Assembly (NCBI GenBank): GCA_017453705.1
Contig: JAFTEK010000314.1
Span: 1-6,645 of the forward strand
DNA: 6,645 bases
From: Treponema sp.
Lineage (GTDB): Bacteria; Spirochaetota; Spirochaetia; Treponematales; Treponemataceae
Reading direction: 5' to 3'
The position numbers were made by a program, and so were the translations under genes. The notes under the pieces are model-generated. The model had not been told where the DNA came from. It did not search any database and saw only the letters and a list, made by a program, of their open reading frames with translations. This document shows, in pieces, positions 1 through 5,720 of this stretch; the stretch's first letter is position 1, and every line of letters begins with the position of its first letter.

Positions 1-1
1 G

Positions 2-847
2 GACAGGCTGGAAAACCTGTCGGCCTCAGCTTCGCTAAAAAGCTATGTCAGGTTTTTACATGCATCCGAGAAATCATCCGCATACAAGCTGCTGGACTCG
101 CTGAAAGCAAGCTCCGGCGGACAAAATGAGAGGCTTTCGTATGAGCAACAGGCTGTTGAGCGTTATAATTTTTTCATCTGCCTGGGAATCATGCTCCTTG
201 CTTTATCATATTTGTTCGGGGAGTTAAGCTTGTCCGCTAGGAAGAAAAGCTTGTTTGCTCTTCTTGGGTTTACATCCTTGTGCTTTACCTTTACCGGCTG
301 TTCTGCTTCTTTCAATGACCGGATGCGGCTTTTGAATGGCAGCTTGGAGTGGAACAGGAAGGAGTACCCTGACGCGACCGCCGACTTTCTGGGGGTTATG
401 GAGAGTTCTGCCCAGCGCGGGGATTTTTCGGCCGGGCAGTATGCCCTGTTCAATCTTGCGACGACATACCTTGTGCAGGGGGAGAATGAAGCTGCAAAGG
501 AACGTTTCGAGGAGCTTTATGGCGACCTGCCTGACAATCTCCGTTTTGCACTGCTGTACAACCTGGGTATCCTTGCTCACAGGAATGGTGACTATGATGA
601 AGCCGCGGATTTCTTTAGGCAAGCTTTGCTTATTGACGGCAGCAACGTGGACGCTAAAGTGAATCTGGAGCTTTCAATAGTCGGTGGAGAGGGAAAGCTT
701 TCTGCCAATGATATGAAACCCGTGATTGAGTCTAGCCATGAAGGTGCTCTTGAGAGCGCGGTATATTCTATAATAAGGGAACAGGAGGAAGGACAGTGGA
801 AGAACATGCAAAGCGATGCTGCTTCTGGCGATTCTCAGGACTATTGA
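2..847 (+). CDS. BatB/BatC-like VWA-TPR protein, 5' end outside window
   Basis: The frame is open from the first bases to a TGA at 845-847 (281 visible residues) and its true start lies upstream. Visible residues 1-55 resemble the tail of a VWA (BatB-type) protein. A membrane segment (NFFICLGIMLLALSYLFG) follows, then basic ARKK and a second hydrophobic segment ending in FTGC (Cys about residue 100). After that come about three TPR-like helical pairs, for example ALFNLATTYLVQGENEAAKE and LLYNLGILAHRNGDYDEAA. In the Bat family, VWA and TPR proteins are membrane/periplasmic partners of BatD, which is encoded next. The simplest reading is a BatB-BatC fusion with the TPR part in the periplasm. 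The alternative is a separate TPR lipoprotein starting at TTG 230, preceded by GGGGAG with 6 nt spacing and giving a typical 23-residue lipoprotein signal. ATG 191 sits inside the first membrane segment with no good ribosome site, so it is an unlikely start. The family call is fairly secure; the one-gene versus two-gene choice is not. Confidence 0.72.
   Translation, partial: DRLENLSASASLKSYVRFLHASEKSSAYKLLDSLKASSGGQNERLSYEQQAVERYNFFICLGIMLLALSYLFGELSLSARKKSLFALLGFTSLCFTFTGCSASFNDRMRLLNGSLEWNRKEYPDATADFLGVMESSAQRGDFSAGQYALFNLATTYLVQGENEAAKERFEELYGDLPDNLRFALLYNLGILAHRNGDYDEAADFFRQALLIDGSNVDAKVNLELSIVGGEGKLSANDMKPVIESSHEGALESAVYSIIREQEEGQWKNMQSDAASGDSQDY
783..788 (+). promoter_or_regulatory. Ribosome binding site of the BatD-like gene
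   Basis: A perfect AGGAGG lies 7 nt before GTG 796, inside the end of the TPR gene. It decides the GTG start and implies translational coupling with the upstream gene. A competing TTG at 844-846 overlaps the upstream TGA as TTGA, but its nearest purine-rich site (AGGA, 837-840) is only 3 nt away. Confidence 0.75.
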
Positions 848-2214
848 CCCTGATTAGGCACTGCGCTCCAGCTCTTCTGGCCTGTCTTTTGGCTTTTGCC
901 GGTCAGCAGGGCTTTGCCGCATCGTCCCATGCGGCTTATCTACATTCCCTTTCGTTCAAGTGCCAGGAGGGATACATTTTTTCCTCCACAAACACCGTGT
1001 TCTCTGTGGATATCGCCTACCTAGCTCCAGAGGATGTTTCCGTCTATCTTAATTCAATCCCCAACAACGTGGAATTGGTCTCCATAAAGAAGGTAACTTA
1101 CATTCCCCCGGCGAATTCCGCGCAGGGATATGGGACTCACGTGGAGATTACTGTACGCTTTTCTTCGACAGGGGATGTCAAGCTTTTTTCAGCGGACTTG
1201 GAGTGCAAGGAGGGATTTTTCAAGATTCCATTCCCTACTGTGCATGTCTGGGCAAACATGCAGATACTGAAGCCGGAGCTTGATGTCTCGGTTGCTGGAT
1301 ATGCAGGACAGTCCGGCCTGCTCAGCTCATCCGTGGGGTCCCATATCCGCTATACCGTCCGTGTGAAATATGCGGCGTCCGTCAGGTCGATAAGCTATGA
1401 TATACCGGAGAATTCGATATTTGTGGAGTCAGAGCGTATAATGGATCCTGACAGCTTTCAGTCCCAGACCGTGGATTTTTCCCCGAATTTCAGGGATGTC
1501 GCCCGCTACGACTGGCAGCCTTTGATTGCAGGAGATTTCGAGCTGCCCACGGTCAAGCTGGTCGTCCAGTCCTATAGCGGCAATCTAATTACCCTGCCTT
1601 TCCCCTCCGTGAAAGTCCGTGTGCAGGACTCAGACTCTCTTCCTGTCTTGCATGATAAGGAGCCTTTGCCGAATCTTTTTGAGGATTCCTTTGCAGAAAG
1701 CCCTTATGCCCAGTTACCTGTGGTAGGTCTTGGGAGTCAGGAGGATGCCATGCTCCTTGCCAGTTTGTATTCCAGGGAGATAGGCTCTTTTCCGTTTATT
1801 GGGCATGTGAGGAAGGATAGGCAAGGTCTTGAGGAAAGGCTTGGACGTGATGTGCATCCTGCGCTTCCCAGCCGGCCTTTTTTCTTTTGCCTTATTTTCC
1901 TGTCCGTTCTGACCCTGGTTATCATGCTCGTGCTGATTTTCCGCAGGTTCTTTGCAAAGGCCGCCTTTGTCCTTGTCATAGTGCTCCTGCTTTGTACCTG
2001 TACCGTGGCTTATGCTATAAGGCTTTCCCGCAGGATTGCGGTTGCCAAGGGTGGGACTCTTTACCCGATTCCAGAGGCAGGACTGTCCCAGGGGACGGAT
2101 CTGCCCTCGGCGAGCGTTCTTTTTATTCTTAAGGAGACGGGAACTTGGTATTATGTCACTTCTGGTGACACAAACGGCTGGGTTTCCTCCGATGATGTAA
2201 TCTTAGTCCGCTAG
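796..2214 (+). CDS. BatD-like membrane protein with C-terminal SH3-like domain
   Basis: This 472-residue protein has a hydrophobic export signal at about residues 16-41 (ending GFAAS) and a long beta-rich region at about 45-340. It has two membrane spans at about 362-382 and 389-409. The last 59 residues resemble a bacterial SH3 fold: a hydrophobic-strand start IAVAKGG, then ILKETGTWYYV, then a closing GWVSSDDVILV. The predicted layout is a periplasmic beta domain, a two-helix hairpin and a periplasmic SH3-like tail. Position after VWA and TPR modules, with a 52 nt overlap, points to BatD of the Bat (Bacteroides aerotolerance) family; the proposed role is assembly with the VWA/TPR proteins in the envelope. 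It appears shorter than Bacteroidetes BatD proteins. GTG 796 is chosen for its strong ribosome site. The identification relies on architecture and context more than on residue-level motifs, and the biochemical function is not known. Confidence 0.7.
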   Translation: MEEHAKRCCFWRFSGLLTLIRHCAPALLACLLAFAGQQGFAASSHAAYLHSLSFKCQEGYIFSSTNTVFSVDIAYLAPEDVSVYLNSIPNNVELVSIKKVTYIPPANSAQGYGTHVEITVRFSSTGDVKLFSADLECKEGFFKIPFPTVHVWANMQILKPELDVSVAGYAGQSGLLSSSVGSHIRYTVRVKYAASVRSISYDIPENSIFVESERIMDPDSFQSQTVDFSPNFRDVARYDWQPLIAGDFELPTVKLVVQSYSGNLITLPFPSVKVRVQDSDSLPVLHDKEPLPNLFEDSFAESPYAQLPVVGLGSQEDAMLLASLYSREIGSFPFIGHVRKDRQGLEERLGRDVHPALPSRPFFFCLIFLSVLTLVIMLVLIFRRFFAKAAFVLVIVLLLCTCTVAYAIRLSRRIAVAKGGTLYPIPEAGLSQGTDLPSASVLFILKETGTWYYVTSGDTNGWVSSDDVILVR

Positions 2215-2230
2215 CTTTGTTTATCTATGT

Positions 2231-2785
2231 ATGGACATGGATGCCTTGATGTTGCAGTATGCGGATATGCAGAAGAGTGCAGCCGCCAGGAAAAATCCCT
2301 CCCAGAAGTCTCATAAGAGGGCAAATGCCCCGACTGCGGATGAGAAAGAAGCCGCCAGACAGGGGTATTCATACGAGAAGCAGATGGAAGCCGACAACAA
2401 ACGGCGTGTAAATCCGATGGAGCTTTGGCTCAGCCGATATGGGACGGTAGACAAGGATAAAATTCAGGACGAGGCTGATGCCGATGCCAGGGCGCATGAC
2501 ATAAACTACCTTAAGCAGCTCAGGCCGGAGGATAGGATTGATTTGCACCAGATGACCCGTGACGAGGCATGGGACGCGCTGGAGTCCTTTGTATCTTCCA
2601 GTGTGAGGAAAGGCTACAGGAAGCTGCTGATAATACACGGAAAAGGGGAACATTCCCACGGAAGTGACCCGGTGCTGGGGCCGATGGTCAGGACTTTCAT
2701 AGAACAGGACAAGAGGCTGGGAATCTCAGGGCATCCTGACAGGAATCATGGCGGCACGGGTGCGACCTGGGTTATTGTCAGATAA
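2231..2785 (+). CDS. Smr-domain protein (possible nuclease)
   Basis: A 184-residue protein with a charged, probably disordered N-terminal part (residues 1-100, rich in K, R, D and A) and a C-terminal Smr domain (about 101-184). The domain shows IDLH (103-106), MTRDEAWDAL as the first helix, LLIIHGKG (132-139) and the closing GGTGATWVIV (174-183). Smr domains occur in MutS2 and in stand-alone proteins; some members cut DNA or RNA, with the LDxH and HGxG motifs implicated. Residue 107 is Gln where Gly is usual (DLHG). The gene starts 16 nt after the BatD stop and may be read from the same transcript. No clear ribosome site precedes ATG 2231, and ATG 2237 and ATG 2249 are alternative starts. The domain call is strong; the substrate is unknown. 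Confidence 0.85.
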   Translation: MDMDALMLQYADMQKSAAARKNPSQKSHKRANAPTADEKEAARQGYSYEKQMEADNKRRVNPMELWLSRYGTVDKDKIQDEADADARAHDINYLKQLRPEDRIDLHQMTRDEAWDALESFVSSSVRKGYRKLLIIHGKGEHSHGSDPVLGPMVRTFIEQDKRLGISGHPDRNHGGTGATWVIVR

Positions 2786-2787
2786 AG

Positions 2788-2821
2788 CAGTTTAAAAAGT
2801 CCAGACGGACTTTTTAAACTG
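2788..2821. terminator. Hairpin 1: perfect 15-bp inverted repeat after the smr gene
   Basis: CAGTTTAAAAAGTCC (2788-2802) is the exact reverse complement of GGACTTTTTAAACTG (2807-2821), with a 4-nt loop AGAC. It starts 2 nt after the smr stop codon. The inner part (AGTCC/GGACT followed by TTTT, with AAAA on the other side) could act as a compact bidirectional terminator. There is no run of T after the complete stem, so termination is inferred. Confidence 0.6.
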
Positions 2822-2835
2822 GACGAAATTTACCC

Positions 2836-2875
2836 CAAGAATCGCAAGTGGTGCGTAGCACCGCTGAGATTCTTG
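2836..2875. repeat. Hairpin 2: two-tier inverted repeat
   Basis: The outer stem is CAAGAATC (2836-2843) with GATTCTTG (2868-2875). A 3/2-nt internal loop follows, then an inner 8-bp stem AGTGGTGC (2847-2854) with GCACCGCT (2858-2865), containing one T-G wobble and closed by a GTA loop. It has no T-tract, so it does not look like a terminator by itself. It could be a structured RNA segment or part of a palindromic repeat element. I do not recognise it as a known riboswitch or integron site. Confidence 0.5.
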
Positions 2876-2877
2876 TA

Positions 2878-2914
2878 AGCCTGTTTCAAAAGTGACCGAC
2901 TTTTGAAACAGGCT
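2878..2914. repeat. Hairpin 3: perfect 16-bp inverted repeat upstream of the J-protein gene
   Basis: AGCCTGTTTCAAAAGT (2878-2893) pairs exactly with ACTTTTGAAACAGGCT (2899-2914) around the loop GACCG. It begins 2 nt after hairpin 2. A T7 run lies at 2924-2930, but 9 nt separate it from the stem, so it is not a textbook intrinsic terminator. The arm design (A-run near the loop on the left, T-run on the right) echoes hairpin 1. Confidence 0.55.
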
Positions 2915-2933
2915 CAGATAACGTTTTTTTCAC

Positions 2934-2960
2934 TTGTATTTTGTCTCCTTTTGATATAAC
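2934..2960 (+). promoter_or_regulatory. Promoter of the J-domain protein gene
   Basis: A -10 box TATAAC (2955-2960) is preceded by TGA at 2952-2954, an extended -10. A weak -35 TTGTAT (2934-2939) lies 15 nt upstream, a short spacer that the extended -10 may offset. Transcription would begin near 2967, which rules out GTG 2964 as the translation start and favours ATG 2982. Confidence 0.5.
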
Positions 2961-2968
2961 TTAGTGCT

Positions 2969-2973
2969 AGGGA
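2969..2973 (+). promoter_or_regulatory. Ribosome binding site fixing the J-protein start
   Basis: AGGGA lies 8 nt before ATG 2982. Together with the promoter position and the usual J-domain beginning, it selects ATG 2982 over GTG 2964, which has no ribosome site. Confidence 0.6.
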
Positions 2974-2981
2974 ATTTGCAG

Positions 2982-3593
2982 ATGGATGATTTGTACGCAA
3001 CGCTCGGAGTCTCAAGAACAGCAACTTCTGATGAAATAAAGAAGGCCTATAGGAACCTCGCATTGAAGTATCATCCTGACAGAAATGAGGGAAACAAGGC
3101 TGCTGAGGAGAAGTTCAAGGAGGTCAGCGCGGCCTATTCGGTTCTTGGTGACGAGGTCAAGAGGCGGCAGTATGATTTGTATGGAAGCTCTGATGCGTCA
3201 TCTTCATCGTCATATTCCTATGGCGGTCATAACAGCACACAATCAGAACGCCCATCAGGAAGGGCCTATGGATATGCCAGGGACCCCTTTGATGATTTCT
3301 TCTCGAATTATTCTTTTGGCAGGGACTTTGAACGTGAAGAATCTTCACAGGATGCGTGGCGCAGAAGTTACTCTTGGACTGTACATAAATCACATGGAAC
3401 CCCTCTCTCCAAGTCTGAAGGAGTCCAAAAGTTGTTCCGTGGGGCATTGAAAGCTTTGATAAGCTTTGGGGCATTAAGTGTTTTCCCGCTCTTTTTCCCC
3501 GTGAATATACTATGCCTAGTCTATGGAATCCAAGGGGCATCAGATGCGATTTCTTCCTTTAAGTATATATTCGCCGGAAAAGAAAGCAGTTGA
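2982..3593 (+). CDS. Membrane-anchored J-domain (DnaJ-like) protein
   Basis: A 203-residue protein with an N-terminal J-domain (about 1-68): [22 protein letters not shown] with the HPD signature at 31-33, and KRRQYDLYG at the domain end. J-domains bind DnaK-type Hsp70 and stimulate its ATPase. A Ser/Tyr/Gly-rich linker follows (about 69-90), then a Phe-rich stretch with [13 protein letters not shown] recalling the G/F region of DnaJ. Neither the cysteine zinc-finger module nor the long C-terminal substrate domains of full DnaJ is present. Near the C-terminus is a hydrophobic segment (around [19 protein letters not shown]) that could form one long or two short membrane spans. It is therefore best read as a class III J-protein tethered to the inner membrane, perhaps directing DnaK to envelope clients. 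It should not be called dnaJ itself. It is transcribed from its own promoter and converges on infA. Confidence 0.85.
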   Translation: MDDLYATLGVSRTATSDEIKKAYRNLALKYHPDRNEGNKAAEEKFKEVSAAYSVLGDEVKRRQYDLYGSSDASSSSSYSYGGHNSTQSERPSGRAYGYARDPFDDFFSNYSFGRDFEREESSQDAWRRSYSWTVHKSHGTPLSKSEGVQKLFRGALKALISFGALSVFPLFFPVNILCLVYGIQGASDAISSFKYIFAGKESS

Positions 3594-3599
3594 TTTCAG

Positions 3600-3615
3600 G
3601 CTGTTTTGTTACAGT
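3600..3615. terminator. Weak hairpin between convergent J-protein and infA genes
   Basis: CTGT (3601-3604) and ACAG (3611-3614), plus a flanking G-T wobble, form a short stem with a 6-nt loop in the 22-nt gap between the two converging genes. It is too weak to be a confident terminator, but nothing better is present here. Confidence 0.2.
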
Positions 3616-3837
3616 CTATCGTTCGCGGAATATGATGCGACCCTTGTTTAGGTCATAGGGGGAAAGTTCGATTTTTACCTTGTCACCGGGAACTATCCTG
3701 ATGTAGTGTTTCCTCATTTTGCCGCTGAGGTGGGCGAGAATGATATGCTTGTTCTCCAGTTCTACACGGAACATTGTGTTAGGAAGGGCTTCCTTCACTA
3801 TGCCCACAACCTCAATAGCTTCGTCCTTATTGGCCAC
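3616..3837 (-). CDS. infA: Translation initiation factor IF-1
   Basis: This 73-residue protein matches IF-1 along its full length. It shows [60 protein letters not shown] and GRIIFR, covering the five-stranded OB fold typical of a family of about 72 residues. IF-1 binds the A-site region of the 30S subunit and works with IF-2 and IF-3 during initiation. The start is GTG at 3837: GGAGG lies 5 nt upstream and an in-frame TAA lies 15 nt before that start, so no longer form is possible without a different start. The gene diverges from dksA and converges with the J-protein gene. Nothing looks damaged. The call is secure. Confidence 0.98.
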   Translation of the reverse strand: MANKDEAIEVVGIVKEALPNTMFRVELENKHIILAHLSGKMRKHYIRIVPGDKVKIELSPYDLNKGRIIFRER

Positions 3838-3842
3838 GAAAT

Positions 3843-3847
3843 CCTCC
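3843..3847 (-). promoter_or_regulatory. Ribosome binding site of infA
   Basis: Minus-strand GGAGG lies 5 nt before GTG 3837 and fixes this non-ATG start. Confidence 0.75.
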
Positions 3848-3856
3848 AGAATTTAT

Positions 3857-3884
3857 TTGCTTTTTTGGATTTTTTTGTTATACT
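3857..3884 (+). promoter_or_regulatory. Promoter of dksA
   Basis: A -10 box TATACT (3879-3884) with an extended TGT (3876-3878) and a weak -35 TTGCTT (3857-3862) at 16 nt spacing. The predicted RNA start is near 3891, giving a leader of about 36 nt. This excludes ATG 3888 as the dksA start. Confidence 0.55.
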
Positions 3885-3913
3885 AGTATGTACAAAATTA
3901 GAATAATTGTCAA
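3885..3913 (-). promoter_or_regulatory. Promoter of infA
   Basis: The minus strand has a perfect -35 TTGACA (3913-3908) and a -10 CATACT (3890-3885) at exactly 17 nt spacing. RNA would start near 3878, leaving a leader of about 40 nt. The -10 directly abuts the dksA -10 on the other strand. A TATAAC at 3882-3877 is also present but lies 25 nt from the -35, so it fits less well. Confidence 0.6.
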
Positions 3914-3914
3914 C

Positions 3915-3920
3915 AAGGGG
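3915..3920 (+). promoter_or_regulatory. Ribosome binding site fixing the dksA start
   Basis: AAGGGG lies 6 nt before ATG 3927. An in-frame ATG at 3888 would add 13 residues, but it has no ribosome site and falls at or before the predicted RNA start. Confidence 0.65.
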
Positions 3921-3926
3921 AAAACG

Positions 3927-4283
3927 ATGGAAAAAGAATTTATTGAAAAATCCCGCGAAGCACTCATAGAAGAAAGAAATGAAATACTGGAAAGTCTTTC
4001 AGACCAGAACGAGCAGATGCAAAAGCTGGTAGGCACGGTGGAGTCAGGTGATGAGGCTGACAGGGCTTCTGACAGGATAGACGGAAGCCTTTTGAACTCT
4101 TTGAGCGAGGCTTCCAGCAGGAGGCTTACCCTCATAGATAATGCGCTTGAGCGTATTAAGAACGGTAAGTATGGCATCTGCAAGTCATGCGGCCAGGAAA
4201 TTGCCCAGGGAAGGCTTGAGGCTATTCCCTATGCCGCTTTGTGCATAAACTGCCAGACCAAGGCCGACCGGCAGAACAGGTAA
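3927..4283 (+). CDS. dksA: DksA/TraR-family RNA polymerase-binding transcription factor
   Basis: A 118-residue protein. Residues 1-80 are charged and helical, fitting the two-helix coiled coil of DksA. At the turn is DEADRA (42-47), which keeps the DxxDxA pattern whose acidic residues in Escherichia coli DksA act in the RNA polymerase secondary channel. A C-terminal zinc finger follows: CKSC at 85-88 and CINC at 106-109, spaced C-X2-C-X17-C-X2-C. DksA works with ppGpp to adjust promoter activity, typically lowering stable RNA synthesis during starvation. The protein is shorter than E. coli DksA (151 residues), mainly at the N-terminus. The start is ATG 3927, set by AAGGGG. The gene diverges from infA and ends in a strong hairpin. 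The DxxDxA tip supports true DksA function over a generic TraR-like zinc-finger protein. Confidence 0.88.
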   Translation: MEKEFIEKSREALIEERNEILESLSDQNEQMQKLVGTVESGDEADRASDRIDGSLLNSLSEASSRRLTLIDNALERIKNGKYGICKSCGQEIAQGRLEAIPYAALCINCQTKADRQNR

Positions 4284-4289
4284 TTTTTT

Positions 4290-4331
4290 GGAACCTCGAA
4301 AAATTGCGCTTTGCGCGTTTTTCGAGGTTCC
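4290..4331. terminator. Bidirectional terminator between dksA and the symporter gene
   Basis: GGAACCTCGAAAAA (4290-4303) pairs perfectly with TTTTTCGAGGTTCC (4318-4331). Inside lies a second hairpin, GCGC-TTT-GCGC, flanked by AAAAA on the left and TTTTT on the right. Read on either strand, the small GC hairpin is followed within 1-2 nt by five T residues, so it can serve both convergent genes. It begins 6 nt after the dksA stop and ends 3 nt before the symporter stop. Confidence 0.8.
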
Positions 4332-4334
4332 CTT

Positions 4335-5711
4335 TTACTTATTGCCCTGTTTCTTTTTTATGGACATAAGGGACAGGGCTAATGAGAGAGCCATACCAAT
4401 AAGAGCAATCTTCTGCATTACAGTTTCAGGAATGCCTAGGGCGAGCAGGGGGGCATTGAAGTATGTTCCTGCTATTCCGCACATACCCCCGGCTATGACA
4501 GAGACCAGCCATAGTGTTTTTTTGATTTCAAGTTTTTTATGGGCAAGTATAGCTATCGTCAGTGGGAATATGACTCCGGGTGTGTAGACGGAGTATGCCC
4601 CGCTGAGCAGCCCCATTATATCACCTCGTCCCAGCAGTGCCAGCACTAGTGCAATCAGCCCGATGACAAGGACTGTTATCCTTGCGGTTATTAGTTCTTC
4701 CTTTTTCAGAATGTCCTTGGCTACTATGCAGGAAGCATTGATAAGGCATGTGTCTGTTGATGACAGTATCGCGGAGAGAAGTCCCAGGGTCAGGATTACA
4801 GCCAGAGGCCTTGGAAGCAGGGATACTGCATAAAGAAGTGCGGACTTGCCCGCAAGCTCTTCTGCCTGTGTGTTGAACTTAAGCCACATTCCTGTCATCG
4901 TAATCAGTAAGGCGAATACAATTAGAATTATTCCTGCGATAAAAGCTGATTTTTTTGCGGTGATGGAATCCTTGGAAATGAAATTTCGTGAAAGGATGTC
5001 CGGCCCCAGGAAGTATACGCCCCCGATTATAAAGAACTGCACGAATAGATTTGACGGCCTGTAGCTGTCGTTAATAAGCTCTATGTTTTCCAGCACTTGA
5101 GCAGTGTTAGCTCCCTTGGCTGAATACAGGTATAAAGTGCATAAGGCGATGCCCGCGAGTATTATGATGAGCTGGAGCCTGTCCGTCCTTATGACGGAAA
5201 GCTGTCCCCCGGTCATCGTGTATGCTATGACAATGATTGAGATGATGACAAAAGTAATTCTGCTGTTTGTTCCGGTTGCGAATGTAATAAGGCTGTTCAT
5301 CGCGACCAGCTGTCCTGCAATTACACCAATCCATGATATAGCTATGATGATGGCGATTAAAAGCTCTGCCGTCTTTCCTGCGGTTTTCCCTGCAAGGTCA
5401 GGCAGCGTTTCCGCCCCTATGTCCCTGACTTTGCGCGAAATGATGAGTGACTGAAGAATCAGTCCTGTGGCCCCAAAGACAAGCCACCAGATTCCGGGAA
5501 AGCCTATGCGGTAAACGGTGTCGGTGATTCCAATGGTTGTGGAAGCCCCCAGTATCGTTGCAAGCAGTGTCATTACTACCGGGAGGAGCTTTTGTCTTTT
5601 GCCTGCTGTTGAATAGTCCGTGAATCCCTGGATGTTTTTTATGTCGAATATGCCTATTGCGATAAAGGCAAGAAGATAAAGTACCAGTGAAATCAAGAAA
5701 ACTCTGTTCAT
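4335..5711 (-). CDS. Sodium:solute symporter (SSS family), substrate unknown
   Basis: A 458-residue, very hydrophobic protein with roughly 11-13 predicted membrane segments. SSS-family marks are GGQLSVIRTDRLQ (168-180, the GG...TDxxQ signature) and LSAILSSTDTCLINAS (312-327). The latter matches the helix in the Vibrio sugar symporter vSGLT that supplies Ala/Ser/Ser ligands to a sodium site. PutP, PanF and sugar carriers belong to this family, and the residues visible here do not tell which solute is moved. At 458 residues it is slightly shorter than PanF or PutP (about 480-500). It lies downstream of a BirA-like gene on the same strand but has its own strong promoter. ATG 5711 is the only sensible start, since the first membrane helix begins immediately, yet no ribosome site precedes it. 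Confidence 0.9.
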   Translation of the reverse strand: MNRVFLISLVLYLLAFIAIGIFDIKNIQGFTDYSTAGKRQKLLPVVMTLLATILGASTTIGITDTVYRIGFPGIWWLVFGATGLILQSLIISRKVRDIGAETLPDLAGKTAGKTAELLIAIIIAISWIGVIAGQLVAMNSLITFATGTNSRITFVIISIIVIAYTMTGGQLSVIRTDRLQLIIILAGIALCTLYLYSAKGANTAQVLENIELINDSYRPSNLFVQFFIIGGVYFLGPDILSRNFISKDSITAKKSAFIAGIILIVFALLITMTGMWLKFNTQAEELAGKSALLYAVSLLPRPLAVILTLGLLSAILSSTDTCLINASCIVAKDILKKEELITARITVLVIGLIALVLALLGRGDIMGLLSGAYSVYTPGVIFPLTIAILAHKKLEIKKTLWLVSVIAGGMCGIAGTYFNAPLLALGIPETVMQKIALIGMALSLALSLMSIKKKQGNK

Positions 5712-5720
5712 AACGGACTT

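Noticed and set aside
163..622. Open frames on the minus strand across the TPR gene
   Set aside because: They lie opposite a plus-strand frame with clear TPR repeats, have no recognisable domains or ribosome sites, and look like shadows.
2786..2930. CRISPR array or integron attC site in the hairpin block
   Set aside because: The three hairpins are different sequences without equal direct repeats or spacers, and the expected GTTRRRY/RYYYAAC ends of attC are not seen.
2964..2981. GTG 2964 as start of the J-protein
   Set aside because: No ribosome site, and it lies before the predicted RNA start near 2967. ATG 2982 has AGGGA and gives the usual J-domain N-terminus.
3888..3926. ATG 3888 as start of dksA
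   Set aside because: It falls at or before the predicted RNA start, between the promoter elements of infA, and has no ribosome site. ATG 3927 has AAGGGG.
4288..5454. Plus-strand open frames opposite the symporter gene
   Set aside because: The first runs through the terminator, and all lie antisense to a clear SSS-family protein. None resembles a known family.
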